A stretch of 64,000 bases of DNA. It comes from Phormidium tenue FACHB-1052 (GTDB lineage Bacteria > Cyanobacteriota > Cyanobacteriia > Phormidesmidales > Phormidesmidaceae). Positions within the stretch are counted from its first letter, which is position 1; each line of letters begins with the position of its first letter. The notes beneath the pieces are model-generated. The model was not told the DNA's origin and did no database searches. It saw only the letters and a program-made list of their open reading frames with translations. Positions 27,418 through 36,596 of this stretch are shown one piece after another. The stretch spans positions 186,001-250,000 of the forward strand of contig NZ_JACJQN010000003.1 in NCBI RefSeq assembly GCF_014696675.1, given 5' to 3'. A program made the translations under genes and the position numbers.

Positions 27418-27819
27418 CTACTCACCGGTTAGACGGTTCAAATAGCGCTCGATCAGCAAAATGGCCACGATGTCGTCGATGGGGCGAGAAATTTTGCGCA
27501 GTGATTGGGGAATAATCCCGGCTAGTCCCGACGGGGGATACATCTGCCAGTAGCGATCGCGCGCCTCCAGCGTGGTGTATCGCTCATCCACCAGCATGAT
27601 CCGGGGCGGGTCAGGGAGCTGACTGAGGGTGTCTTTCCAGTTCCTTGATGCGGTCTGGTCGCCCAGCACAATGGTCGAAATCGGAAATCGCTGGCGCAGG
27701 GTAGCAATCTCATTGATGACCGCATCAGCGGCCACCACCTGTTGATAGCACAGCAGTCGGTCTAGCCCCATGACGGCCAAGCCGCATTTTTGCCGTCCGG
27801 GGTCAAAGCCTAAAATCAT
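27418..27819 (-). CDS. YqgF/RuvX-like RNase H-fold nuclease
   Basis: About 133 residues if begun at the ATG coding MILGFDPGRQKCGLAVM; the frame stays open upstream to 27966 but that part is Pro-rich low complexity. It has the RNase H-like core of the family: DPGR..CGLAV, DERYTTLEARDRYW and RPIDDIVAILLIERYL, which supply the acidic metal ligands. Family members process the 5' end of pre-16S rRNA and were earlier called Holliday junction resolvase-like. It is divergent from smc. Confidence 0.83.
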   Translation of the reverse strand: MILGFDPGRQKCGLAVMGLDRLLCYQQVVAADAVINEIATLRQRFPISTIVLGDQTASRNWKDTLSQLPDPPRIMLVDERYTTLEARDRYWQMYPPSGLAGIIPQSLRKISRPIDDIVAILLIERYLNRLTGE

Positions 27820-28145
27820 CGGCTGAGACAGAGGGGGTGGGGTAGGCTGGCTCACGGGGGCTGGGGGTAGATTTTCCCCTTCATTGTGCCATCCTGGATT
27901 AGATTTCTCGAGACGGTGCAGTTCTTGCTGTAAACCCAAAAATTCGAGGCGGCTTGCCCCGTTCAAAGCGGCTTGCCCAAAATGTGGACAACTTCTTCGC
28001 TATCTAGCGTACAAATCCTTTGCTTTGCACTAAACTTAGGCGGCATCAGCCTAGCTAGGAGGTTGGATCCTAGCTGCTTAAGTTGGGTTAGCCAAAATTC
28101 CTGTCCTATAGTACACTTGTTTCAAGCCTGAGGTAACGCTGGCCA
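27820..28145. other. divergent region between yqgF-like gene and smc
   Basis: About 325 bp. The left half could code a Pro-rich extension of the YqgF-like protein, which I think is not translated. The right half should hold the smc promoter, but no clear -35/-10 pair is placed. No hairpin of note. Confidence 0.4.
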
Positions 28146-31100
28146 GTGCACATCAAGCGTGTCGAGCTGTCTCACTTTAAATCGTTTGGGGGTACAACCC
28201 AGGTTCCACTGTTGCCTGGGTTTACTGTCATATCTGGGCCTAACGGCTCAGGTAAATCGAATATCTTAGACGCGCTGCTGTTTGGCTTGGGGTTGGCCAG
28301 CTCTAAGGGCATGCGGGCCGATCGCCTGCCCGACCTGGTAAACCAAAACCAGATGAGCCGCCGCGCCACCTCCGAAGCCAGCGTCACGGTCACCTTTGAC
28401 CTCAGCGATGTGGCTGCCGACCTGATGATCGACAGTGACGGGGAGGCTAAGTCTCAGGGGAATAATGCCAATGGAAATGGGGCGTCGGCAAAAGCTCCCT
28501 TGCAGGGAATCGCCAGCACCAACGGCCACAGCGGCAACTCTCCCACCCTCAAAGTCTCTGAGTCAGACACCGCCAAGGTGGTCACGCTACCTACAGGCCG
28601 CGAGTGGAGCGTGACCCGGCGACTGCGGGTCACTAGCCAGGGCACCTACACCTCTAATTACTACATCAACGGCGAGCCCTGCACCCTCAACCAGCTCCAC
28701 GAGCAGCTGCAGCGGTTCCACGTCTATCCCGAGGGCTACAACGTGGTGCTCCAGGGGGATGTCACCAGCATTATTTCGATGAACTCCCGCGAGCGCCGAG
28801 AGATTATCGACGAGCTAGCCGGGGTCGCCGCCTTCGATCGCAAAATTGACCAGGCCCGAGGCAAGCTAGAGGCCGTGCGCGACCACGAAGAGCGCTTTCG
28901 CATTGTCGAGCGCGAGCTGCAAGCTCAGCTAGAGCGCCTGGCCCAAGACCGGCAGAAGGCTGAAAAGTACCAGCGCCTCAAGGAAACCTTTCAGACCAAG
29001 AGTCAGTGGGAGGCGGTGCTGCTGTGGCAGAGCCAGCAGCGGGCGATCGCCGCCCTGCGCCAAACCCTAGAGCAGGGCGAGGCCAAATCTACCCAGCTCG
29101 CCGAGGCAATCGCCCAGGGTCAGGGGGCGATCGCCTCCCTCGAAGCCGAACTCGCCACCCTCAATGCCCACATTCGGGCCATGGGTGAAGACGAGCACCT
29201 AGCGCTGCAATCTCAGGTGGCCACCCACGAGGCCGAGCTGCGCCAGCTCCAGCGCCAAGAGCAAGAAAACCGCAACGCCACCAACCAGGGTGCCACCCTG
29301 CGCCGCGACACCGAGATCGCTCGCCAACAACAGCAGCGCGATCGGGAGCAGGTGGGGCAATCCATTGAGTCGCTGACCACAGGAGAGCTAGTTGCCCTGA
29401 CCGACGCCAAAAACCAGGTGCAGCAGGCCCTCGAAGAACGCCGCCAGGCAACCTTGGCGATCGCCTCTGAATCCCAGGCCAGCATTCAGCAGCAGACCCA
29501 GCTCCGCCAGGCGATCGAAACCCTGCGGGGCGAGATCGAACCCCAGCGGGCCGAGCAGATTCGCCTACAGGAACGCCTGCGCCAGCTCGAACAACAGATC
29601 GAGACGCTGACCGAGCAGCGCCGCACCCTGGGGACTGCGCCAGCGGCGGCTGAAGCCGATGCCGGGTTCGCCCAGCGCTTAGCGGCAGCAGAAAAAGAGA
29701 TCCAGGCGATCGCCGCCAAAATCGCCGCTGCCGAGGCCGAACTCTCCGTCCAGCGCGACACCCAAACCCGCCTGCTCAAAGAACAGCGCGACAAACAGCG
29801 CGAACTCGACAAGCTCGAAGCCCAAACCCAGGCTTTGCAAGAAAGCCAGGGCACCCACGCCACCAAACTGCTGCTCGACAGCGGCCTAGCGGGCATCAGC
29901 GGGCTAGTAGCTCAGTTGGGCAAGGTAGACCCCAAATATCAGCTCGCCCTAGAAATCGCCGCCGGGGCCCGCCTCGGCTACCTCGTAGTCGAGAACGACC
30001 AGGTGGCCGCCAAAGGCATCGAGTTTCTCAAGCAGCGCCGGGCCGGACGGGCCACCTTCTTGCCCCTCAACAAAATTCGCGCCCCCCGCTTCACCCCCGT
30101 CCCCGACTGGAAGCGCCCCGACGGCTTCCTCGACTACGCCGTCAACCTAATCGACTGCGACCCTCGCTATCGCGATATTTTTGGCTACACCTTTGGCAGC
30201 ACCGTGGTGTTCGACAGCCTCACCTCGGCGCGGCAGTACCTCGGCGACTACCGCATCGTCACATTGGAAGGGGAAATTCTCGAAACCAGCGGGGCGATGA
30301 CCGGGGGCAACGTGTCGTCACGCTCGGGCAGCCTACACTTTGGCACCGTAGAACCGGCAGAATCGACCGAGGCCCAGGCCCTGCGCCAGCGGCTGGGGGA
30401 TATTGAGGTGATGCTAGAACGCTGCGATCGCGACCTCAAGACCCTATCCGAAACCCTACAAACTTTCACCCAAAGCTTAATTGCCCAACGCCAGCAATAC
30501 CGCGAACTCCAGCTAGCGAACGAACAGCAGCAGACCCAGCAGCAGCAGCAGGCTCAGCAGCAGGCCCAGCTCGAAGCCCAGCTCAGTCAGCACCAGCAAG
30601 AACTGACCAGCACCCAGGCCCGCCTGCAAGAACTCGCAGCCTCCCTGCCCGTCCAAGAAGCCGAAATCGCTCGCCAGCAGCAGGCCCTAAGCGAGCTAGA
30701 GCAGTCTGTGGCCCACAGCGAGTGGCAGACGGCCCAGGCGGCGGTGGGGCAGCTAGAGAGTCAGTTGAGCGATCGCCAGCAGGCCCTCCAAGCCGCCGAG
30801 CGGCGGTTACAAGAGCTGCACAACCAGCGCCAGCAGCTTGAGCTGGCCCTGACCCAGGCCCAGCAGACCCTCACCACCCAGGCCCAGCAGCAGGCAGAGC
30901 GCGACCAGCAGCTCACCCAACTCCAGCAGCAGCAAGCGGCGCTAAAGGGTGAAATTGCCCAACTGCGCCAGCAGATGGCCGTCCTCGACCAAACCCTGGC
31001 CGCCGAAAAAGCCGTCCGTGACGAGCTAGAGGGACGGCTGCACGCCCGACGTACCCAGACCCAGCAGCAGGAGTGGGAGCGCCAAAAGCTGCTCGAAACC

Positions 31101-31862
31101 CAGCAGGAACGCCGTCAGCAGCTCGCAGAAGCCCAAGAATTACTAGCAACTCAAGCAGCGGAGCTGCCCGACCCCCTGCCCGAGATTCCCGCCGAAACGG
31201 ATTTGGAGGAGTTGCGCAAAGAGCTGCGATCGCTCCAGCGCCGCATGGAAGCCATGGAGCCGGTCAACATGCTGGCCCTCGAAGAATATAACCGCACCGA
31301 AGAGCGCCTGACTGAGCTAACCCACAAGCTCACCACTCTTGAAGAAGAGCGCACCGAGCTGCTGCTGCGCATTGAGACCTTCACCACCCTGCGCCGCCAA
31401 GCCTTTACCGAAGCCTACGACGCCGTCAACCTCAACTTCCAGTCGATCTTTGCCGAACTCTCCGATGGCGACGGCCATCTCCAGCTCGAAGACCCCGAAG
31501 ACCCCTTCAACGGTGGACTCAACCTCGTCGCCCACCCTAAGGGCAAGCCTGTGCGCCGCCTGGCCTCCATGTCCGGGGGCGAAAAATCCCTCACCGCGCT
31601 GAGCTTCATCTTTGCCCTCCAGCGCTACCGCCCCTCCCCCTTCTACGCCTTTGACGAGGTTGACATGTTCCTCGACGGGGCCAACGTAGAGCGCCTCTCG
31701 CGCATGATCAAGCACCAGACCGAGCAGGCCCAGTTCATCGTGGTCAGCCTGCGTCGCCCGATGATTGAAGCCGCCCAGCGCACCATCGGCGTCACCCAGG
31801 CCCGTGGAGCCTACACCCAGGTGCTCGGCATCGATCTGGAGACCCAAAGCGCGACGCTATAG
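28146..31862 (+). CDS. smc: chromosome segregation SMC ATPase
   Basis: 1238 residues. Walker A GPNGSGKSN (31-39); two long Gln/Glu/Arg-rich coiled coils; a hinge domain around 570-700 (SGLAGISGLVAQLGKVDPKYQLALEIAAGARLGYLVVE...TSGAMTGGNVSSRSGS); and the C-terminal head with signature SMSGGEKSLTALSFIFALQ and Walker B PFYAFDEVDMFLD. It compacts and segregates the chromosome as a dimer with ScpA/ScpB. The N-terminal head carries an extra Asn/Gly/Ser-rich loop at about 100-140. The start is GTG. The second coiled coil is unusually Gln-rich (runs of CAG codons near 30520-30570). Confidence 0.97.
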   Translation: MHIKRVELSHFKSFGGTTQVPLLPGFTVISGPNGSGKSNILDALLFGLGLASSKGMRADRLPDLVNQNQMSRRATSEASVTVTFDLSDVAADLMIDSDGEAKSQGNNANGNGASAKAPLQGIASTNGHSGNSPTLKVSESDTAKVVTLPTGREWSVTRRLRVTSQGTYTSNYYINGEPCTLNQLHEQLQRFHVYPEGYNVVLQGDVTSIISMNSRERREIIDELAGVAAFDRKIDQARGKLEAVRDHEERFRIVERELQAQLERLAQDRQKAEKYQRLKETFQTKSQWEAVLLWQSQQRAIAALRQTLEQGEAKSTQLAEAIAQGQGAIASLEAELATLNAHIRAMGEDEHLALQSQVATHEAELRQLQRQEQENRNATNQGATLRRDTEIARQQQQRDREQVGQSIESLTTGELVALTDAKNQVQQALEERRQATLAIASESQASIQQQTQLRQAIETLRGEIEPQRAEQIRLQERLRQLEQQIETLTEQRRTLGTAPAAAEADAGFAQRLAAAEKEIQAIAAKIAAAEAELSVQRDTQTRLLKEQRDKQRELDKLEAQTQALQESQGTHATKLLLDSGLAGISGLVAQLGKVDPKYQLALEIAAGARLGYLVVENDQVAAKGIEFLKQRRAGRATFLPLNKIRAPRFTPVPDWKRPDGFLDYAVNLIDCDPRYRDIFGYTFGSTVVFDSLTSARQYLGDYRIVTLEGEILETSGAMTGGNVSSRSGSLHFGTVEPAESTEAQALRQRLGDIEVMLERCDRDLKTLSETLQTFTQSLIAQRQQYRELQLANEQQQTQQQQQAQQQAQLEAQLSQHQQELTSTQARLQELAASLPVQEAEIARQQQALSELEQSVAHSEWQTAQAAVGQLESQLSDRQQALQAAERRLQELHNQRQQLELALTQAQQTLTTQAQQQAERDQQLTQLQQQQAALKGEIAQLRQQMAVLDQTLAAEKAVRDELEGRLHARRTQTQQQEWERQKLLETQQERRQQLAEAQELLATQAAELPDPLPEIPAETDLEELRKELRSLQRRMEAMEPVNMLALEEYNRTEERLTELTHKLTTLEEERTELLLRIETFTTLRRQAFTEAYDAVNLNFQSIFAELSDGDGHLQLEDPEDPFNGGLNLVAHPKGKPVRRLASMSGGEKSLTALSFIFALQRYRPSPFYAFDEVDMFLDGANVERLSRMIKHQTEQAQFIVVSLRRPMIEAAQRTIGVTQARGAYTQVLGIDLETQSATL

Positions 31863-32145
31863 TCTCTGACCAAGGTAGATACAACCTGTTGTAAAAGACA
31901 TGTCGGGTTCAAGGCCTGCTCTCATTCGCCTTATATCTTAAGAACCAGGACGGTAGACCGATCTCCCCCTGGTGATAAAGACCGAGATTTAGTTCAGGTC
32001 GCCGTGCCACCATTGGTCAATAACTCGAAAAATCGCCAGGGTCATAAACCCGCCTCGCACAAGGTCGAGTGATGAATGGTCAGCACTAGATTTCAGTATC
32101 CTTAAGGTAGGGCCAAATAAACCAACACCCTAGGGATATTGCCAA

Positions 32146-32640
32146 ATGAATCGTCGTGGGTTGATTGCCAGACTGATGGCCGTGGGGATGATGGTTGCGA
32201 TCGCCCTGCTCGGTGCCCCCGTTGCCCAGGCCCAGGCGGCAACAGAGATCACGGTGTACCGCAGCCCCACCTGTAACTGCTGCGGCCATTGGGTTGAGCA
32301 CATGCAAGCCGCCGGATTCGATGTGCGGGATGTAGTCACAGACGACATGGATGCCATCAAGGATCAGTACGGTGTGCCCGAGGCGCTGGCCTCCTGTCAT
32401 ACGGCCATAGTCGAGGGCTACGTCATTGAGGGCCATGTGCCCGCGTCGGATGTGCAGCGGTTGCTGAGTGAGCGCCCCGCTATTCTAGGCATTGCCGCGC
32501 CGGGCATGCCAGTGGGCTCGCCGGGAATGGAAACGGGCGATGGCCCCTCTGGGCCGGTCTCTGACCATCGCGTTGACCCCTACACCGTGGTCTCCTTCAC
32601 CCAGTCTGGTGAAACCGCTACCTTTGCCGAACACCTGTGA
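32146..32640 (+). CDS. DUF411 periplasmic metal-binding protein
   Basis: 164 residues. It has a signal peptide (hydrophobic core MAVGMMVAIALLGAPVAQAQA), then the DUF411 domain: ITVYRSPTCNCCGHWVEHMQAAGFDV, with a CxCC thiolate motif at the position of thioredoxin's active site, SCHTAIVEGYVIEGHVPA, and GIAAPGMPVGSPGME with Met residues suited to copper. DUF411 proteins are linked to copper handling; that role here is by family. The 2OG-oxygenase-like gene follows 43 bp later on the same strand and may be co-transcribed. Confidence 0.87.
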   Translation: MNRRGLIARLMAVGMMVAIALLGAPVAQAQAATEITVYRSPTCNCCGHWVEHMQAAGFDVRDVVTDDMDAIKDQYGVPEALASCHTAIVEGYVIEGHVPASDVQRLLSERPAILGIAAPGMPVGSPGMETGDGPSGPVSDHRVDPYTVVSFTQSGETATFAEHL

Positions 32641-32683
32641 GCATCGCCACCTAATCCGGCCTAGATCACGCCGATCTCACGCT

Positions 32684-33292
32684 ATGCCCTACTATCGCTG
32701 CCAACCCGAGGCTTTCGCTGCTGCCTACCTGCACAACCTGCGGGGGGCAATTCAGTCGTGCCGCTACTTTGCCACCAACAACCTCAACCGCGATTTTGTC
32801 GCCACCAAAGGCTTTTCTGTCGTGTTCAAAGCAGAGGGCCGAGCCGAGGTCGATCGCCAGTTTCCCTTTTTTAAGCCCTACCTCGACCAGGCGCTGCTGC
32901 CCAACTGCAACGCCTTTTATCTAAACCCGCTGATGTTGAAACAGGGGTCGCGGGTTGACCCCCACATCGATCGCTCTCTCAGGTCGTACTGCAAAACCAT
33001 TGAACCCCCTGAGCAGGTCAGCGTGCTCTACGTGCAGGTGCCCGACGACCTGGCCAGCGGCGAACTGGTATTGCAGCGGGGGCGGCAGCGGGTGGCGCAG
33101 ATTCGGCCCCAAGCCGGTCTGCTGCTGCACTTTCAAGGCGATCTGACCCACTCGGTCAACGCCATGGCCAGCGCAGGCAGCCGCCTCAGCCTAGTGTGCG
33201 AACAGTACTGCCTCGATGCCGATGCTCTGTGGAATATCCCTGAGTTTTTGATCGAATCTAGAGCCGCCACCCCCGCTAAAACCCGGCGGTAG
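32684..33292 (+). CDS. 2-oxoglutarate/Fe(II) oxygenase-like protein
   Basis: About 202 residues from the ATG coding MPYYRCQPEAF; a longer upstream frame overlaps the DUF411 gene and is unlikely. It has the double-stranded beta-helix iron facial triad: PHIDRS (His-x-Asp), a distal His in LTHSVNAM, and a following Arg in SRLSLVCEQY that would hold 2-oxoglutarate. The substrate is unknown. Its position after DUF411 hints at one transcript but not at a shared task. Confidence 0.78.
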   Translation: MPYYRCQPEAFAAAYLHNLRGAIQSCRYFATNNLNRDFVATKGFSVVFKAEGRAEVDRQFPFFKPYLDQALLPNCNAFYLNPLMLKQGSRVDPHIDRSLRSYCKTIEPPEQVSVLYVQVPDDLASGELVLQRGRQRVAQIRPQAGLLLHFQGDLTHSVNAMASAGSRLSLVCEQYCLDADALWNIPEFLIESRAATPAKTRR

Positions 33293-33607
33293 GGCAATTG
33301 CAGCACTTATAGGTACAAATTTAGTATCTTTAATCAGAGGTCTTAAAAGACGCTTGAAAAGCGACTTGCTGTAGTTTTGGGCATCTACCGATCCTCCTGC
33401 CCCTCTCAAAAGGGACTTTTACCTCCCTTTTAAGAAGGGAATTGAAGTGGGAGCTTCACTTTTGATACCAGAAATAGAGCTTTTCAAAAGTCTTCTCAAA
33501 CCTCTGCCTCAGGCAGTGAAGTGTCTGCTGAAGGGATCTAAAACGCCATCATTCGAGCGCGTTAAACACTTCCTTTTTTCATTCTTTACTCTTCATTCTT
33601 TAGCTGT
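33293..33607. other. AT-rich intergenic region with short inverted repeats
   Basis: 315 bp with lower GC than its surroundings and no gene. It contains CTTTTAAGAAGGG-type short inverted repeats around 33417-33440 and GAAGTG..CTTCAC around 33444-33457. It may be a decayed mobile or repeat remnant; nothing recognisable. Confidence 0.4.
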
Positions 33608-33859
33608 ATGAGTTTAATTCAAGAAATCTTTCTCGAAACCGACTGGGAAGAGGTTGAGCAAGCCCAGGCCGCCTGCGACCTGCGGGCCGCCCAGCTCAAA
33701 GCGGAGGGCCATAACTGCACCTGTACCACGCTCTACCGCATTACCGATGGGCGGCGGGTGTTTTTGCTGGAGGCCCAGCACCCCGATTCGCTAGAGCCAG
33801 AGAACAAGCCCTCGCGGCGCAGGCTTCCCGCCCGGCGATCGGCCCCCCAAAGAGGATGA
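33608..33859 (+). CDS. small conserved hypothetical protein
   Basis: 83 residues. The first 60 look like a genuine compact protein (IFLETDWEEVEQAQAACDLRAAQLKAEG then TLYRITDGRRVFLLEA). The last 20 are Arg/Pro/Ser-rich and coded by GC-rich repeat-like DNA, suggesting that repeat sequence replaced the original end. Unknown function. Confidence 0.55.
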   Translation: MSLIQEIFLETDWEEVEQAQAACDLRAAQLKAEGHNCTCTTLYRITDGRRVFLLEAQHPDSLEPENKPSRRRLPARRSAPQRG

Positions 33860-33862
33860 GCC

Positions 33863-33881
33863 GGGGGCGCGCGTGCGCCCC
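33863..33881. repeat. GC-rich hairpin between convergent genes
   Basis: GGGGCGC-GCGT-GCGCCCC followed by TACG resembles the GGGGCGCA..TGCGCCCCTACG small repeats seen in cyanobacteria. It sits at the junction of the small hypothetical gene and the convergent flavoprotein gene. Confidence 0.55.
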
Positions 33882-35497
33882 TACGAGGGGGATTGGCCCT
33901 TAACCAAACTCAGGGCGACGGCCTCTGCCACCCGAATGCCGTCGATACCGGCGGATAAAATGCCCCCGGCATAGCCAGCCCCCTCACCAGCGGGGTATAG
34001 CCCAGCGGTATTGAGGCTTTGAAACTGCTCGTTGCGCTTGATGCGAATGGGCGATGAGGTGCGGGTCTCGATACCGGTGAGCACGGCGTCAGCCATGGCA
34101 AAGCCGTGGATTTTGTGGTCGAAGGCCGGGATGGCTTCGCGGATAGCGGCGATCGCATACTCTGGCAGGCTCTCGCTCAAGTCCCCCAGCTTCACCCCCG
34201 GCTTGTAGGAGGGCTGCACCGCGCCAAACGCGGTCGAGGGACGGTTGGCCAAAAAATCTCCCACGAGCTGGCCGGGGGCTTCGTAGGTGCCGCCGCCTAG
34301 CTCAAAGGCAAACTCTTCCAGGCGGCGCTGGAGTGCGATGCCCGCCAGCGGCCCCTCGGGATAGTCGACCTCGGGGGTGATGCCCACGACGATCGCACTG
34401 TTGGCGTTCGACTCATCCCGCGCGTACTCGCTCATGCCGTTGGTCACCAGGCGACCCGGCTCTGAGGCGGCAGCGACCACCTTGCCGCCAGGGCACATGC
34501 AAAAGCTGTAGACCGATCGCCCGTTTTCGCAGTGGTGCACCAGCTTGTAGTCGGCGGAGCCGAGGCGGGGGTGCCCGGCCTGGTCGCCCAATCGGCACTG
34601 GTCGATGAGTGACTGAGGGTGCTCAATGCGAAAGCCGATGGAAAAGGGCTTTACCTCGATATAGACGCCGCGATCGTGAAGCATATGAAAGGTGTCGCGG
34701 GCACTGTGGCCCACGGCCAACACCACGTGGTCGCTGGACAAATAGTCACCGTTGTCGAGCCGCACGCCGCGCACCTGACCCTGGTCAATGTCAATGTCGG
34801 TCACGCGGGTTTGAAACCGAATTTCGCCGCCGAGAGACTCGATCATGGCGCGCATGTTCTGCACGATTTTGACCAGGCGGTAGGTGCCGATGTGGGGCTT
34901 GTTGATGTAGAGAATTTCAGGAGAAGCCCCGGCATTCACCAGCTCGGTGAGCACTTTGCGGCCATAGTGGTGGGGGTCGCTCACCTGGCTGTAGAGCTTG
35001 CCATCGGAGAACGTGCCCGCGCCGCCTTCGCCAAACTGGGCGTTTGACTCGGGGTTGAGGGTCTTTTTGAGCCAAAAGCCAAAGGTGTCAACGCTGCGAT
35101 CGCGCACCGACTTACCCCGTTCGAGAATAATCGGTCGAAACCCCATCTGCGCCAGCATCAGCCCCGCAAACATGCCGCATGGCCCCATGCCAATCACAAT
35201 GGGGCGATTCTGAAATCCTTCGGGAGCGTGGGCCACTGGGCGGTAGGTCAGATCGGGGGTCACGGTGACCGTGGCGTCTTTCTTAAACCGCTTGAGCAGC
35301 GCCTTTTCCTGGGGCGTTTCCACATCGACGATGTAGACCAGGGCGATGTTGCCCTTCTTGCGGGCATCGTAGCTGCGTTTGAAGATGGTGAAGCGGCTCA
35401 GGTCTGCCGCTGCCAGGTGCAGCTTTTTGAGAATGGCCTCCTCTAGGGCGGCTTCGGGGTGGTCGAGGGGCAGTTTGATTTGACTGAGGCGTAGCAT
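33881..35497 (-). CDS. FAD-dependent dehydrogenase (COG2509-like)
   Basis: About 538 residues from the ATG coding MLRLSQIKLPLDH; an upstream ATG would add 13. An N-terminal alpha/beta domain (LSRFTIFKRSYDARKKGNIALVYIVDVET) precedes a Rossmann nucleotide site (IVIGMGPCGMFAGLMLAQMGFRPIILERG), then FGEGGAGTFSDGKLYS, a second dinucleotide-type GHSARDTF and a C-terminal FAD element (AGLYPAGEGAGYAGGILSAGIDGIRVAEA). This is the family of uncharacterised FAD-dependent dehydrogenases. The substrate is unknown. It marks the left boundary of the accessory stretch that follows. Confidence 0.88.
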   Translation of the reverse strand: MLRLSQIKLPLDHPEAALEEAILKKLHLAAADLSRFTIFKRSYDARKKGNIALVYIVDVETPQEKALLKRFKKDATVTVTPDLTYRPVAHAPEGFQNRPIVIGMGPCGMFAGLMLAQMGFRPIILERGKSVRDRSVDTFGFWLKKTLNPESNAQFGEGGAGTFSDGKLYSQVSDPHHYGRKVLTELVNAGASPEILYINKPHIGTYRLVKIVQNMRAMIESLGGEIRFQTRVTDIDIDQGQVRGVRLDNGDYLSSDHVVLAVGHSARDTFHMLHDRGVYIEVKPFSIGFRIEHPQSLIDQCRLGDQAGHPRLGSADYKLVHHCENGRSVYSFCMCPGGKVVAAASEPGRLVTNGMSEYARDESNANSAIVVGITPEVDYPEGPLAGIALQRRLEEFAFELGGGTYEAPGQLVGDFLANRPSTAFGAVQPSYKPGVKLGDLSESLPEYAIAAIREAIPAFDHKIHGFAMADAVLTGIETRTSSPIRIKRNEQFQSLNTAGLYPAGEGAGYAGGILSAGIDGIRVAEAVALSLVKGQSPS

Positions 35498-35733
35498 ACA
35501 AGAACAGGGGAATGGACGCGATAGGGCCGTCTTCACTCACGACAGGCTGCGGGATGTTTGCGCTACCGGGTTGTTGGCTCATAACCCCATCTTATGACTT
35601 GCTCCACCTAAATAATCAAGCGGGCCGCGATTCTGTCATCTATCTATTTGTGACAAAATGCGGCATTTTTTTCCATTGTCCCATTGGTAGTTCGATTGCC
35701 GTAACCGTCACGCCAGCCTTTTTTGGAGGTGGC

Positions 35734-36135
35734 TTATTCTGCCCAGTTTTCTAAAGACAAGTTAGTGATGCGTGAAAACTCTCGCACATTATTGCTTACA
35801 AGAGTAATTTCAAGGCTCAAGGCATGGGCAGCAATCAGCATGTCCATTGAGCCAATGACAAGTCCCCTACGTTCCAGATCGCTTCTAATCGAGCCATAAA
35901 GGGCAGCAGCAGCTTGATCAAACTCAACAATTTCTAACGGAATTAGAAATTGCATCAAAGCATTGCGGTTTTTCTCTTGCTGTTGGCTCTTGCAAGCACC
36001 ATACTCTAGCTCTGCTACGGTGATAGAAGAAATGCAAATATCTGATAGAGCAAGGTTTTTGAATCGCGCCAAAACTTTAGGAGGCTTTTGCTTAATCAGA
36101 TAAATACAAATGTTGGTATCAAGCAGATATTGCAT
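35734..36135 (-). CDS. vapC: VapC-like PIN-domain toxin
   Basis: 133 residues. PIN-domain ribonuclease acidic residues are in place: Asp6 in LLDTNICIYL, Glu42 in VAELEYG, Asp98 in GSMDMLIAAHA, with TLVSNNVREF at the end. VapC toxins cut tRNA or rRNA when freed from their antitoxin. It is intact and begins on the base directly after the antitoxin stop codon, the usual VapB-VapC order. No terminator was identified. Confidence 0.92.
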   Translation of the reverse strand: MQYLLDTNICIYLIKQKPPKVLARFKNLALSDICISSITVAELEYGACKSQQQEKNRNALMQFLIPLEIVEFDQAAAALYGSIRSDLERRGLVIGSMDMLIAAHALSLEITLVSNNVREFSRITNLSLENWAE

Positions 36136-36363
36136 CTAGAAAGCCTCACGAATGTCGAGGGGAGGCTGATCTCTGGTGGTCATGAAGTCGTCAGAGAATT
36201 GCTCTAAGCTCTCAAAGAGGGATTGCCAGGGATTGTCTTTAGCGATTAGAACGATCGCACTCCCAATTTTTTTAATGTAGACCTCAGTACCTGTCATCTG
36301 AAAGGTTTCAGGCAATATCACAATTTGATGAGTGCCATCGGTGCTAATTTGGGCGGTGTTCAT
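36136..36363 (-). CDS. vapB: VapB-like antitoxin
   Basis: About 75 residues from the ATG coding MNTAQISTDG; a longer frame starting at 36420 is less likely. It has an AbrB/SpoVT-type swapped-hairpin N-terminus (TDGTHQIVILPETFQMTGTEVYIKKIGSAIVLI) that binds DNA, and an acidic, unstructured C-terminal tail (DNPWQSLFESLEQFSDDFM) that neutralises the toxin. The stop TAG abuts the toxin ATG. It should repress its own operon. Confidence 0.88.
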   Translation of the reverse strand: MNTAQISTDGTHQIVILPETFQMTGTEVYIKKIGSAIVLIAKDNPWQSLFESLEQFSDDFMTTRDQPPLDIREAF

Positions 36364-36596
36364 GGGTGTAGATTCTCTAGGTGGGTTGATGTTCAATGTC
36401 TTTGGCTGCGAATGAGCCAACTCCTTGGAGGCTTAGGTGAGCAGCAGGGGGAGGAATAGCTGGATTGGGAGTTAAGCGCTTGTTGGAGGGGATTAGCGGC
36501 CACCTTCACTGTAAATATAACTAAAGGAACAGACTAATCTAGCGGCTTGAGCCAAGATCGACAGTAACGTTAGGTAGCCTTACCAACGCCAGCGGC

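Noticed and set aside
27820-27966. Pro-rich N-terminal extension of the YqgF-like protein
   Set aside because: Family members begin at the MILGFDPG strand; the extension is low complexity with no ribosome-site evidence.
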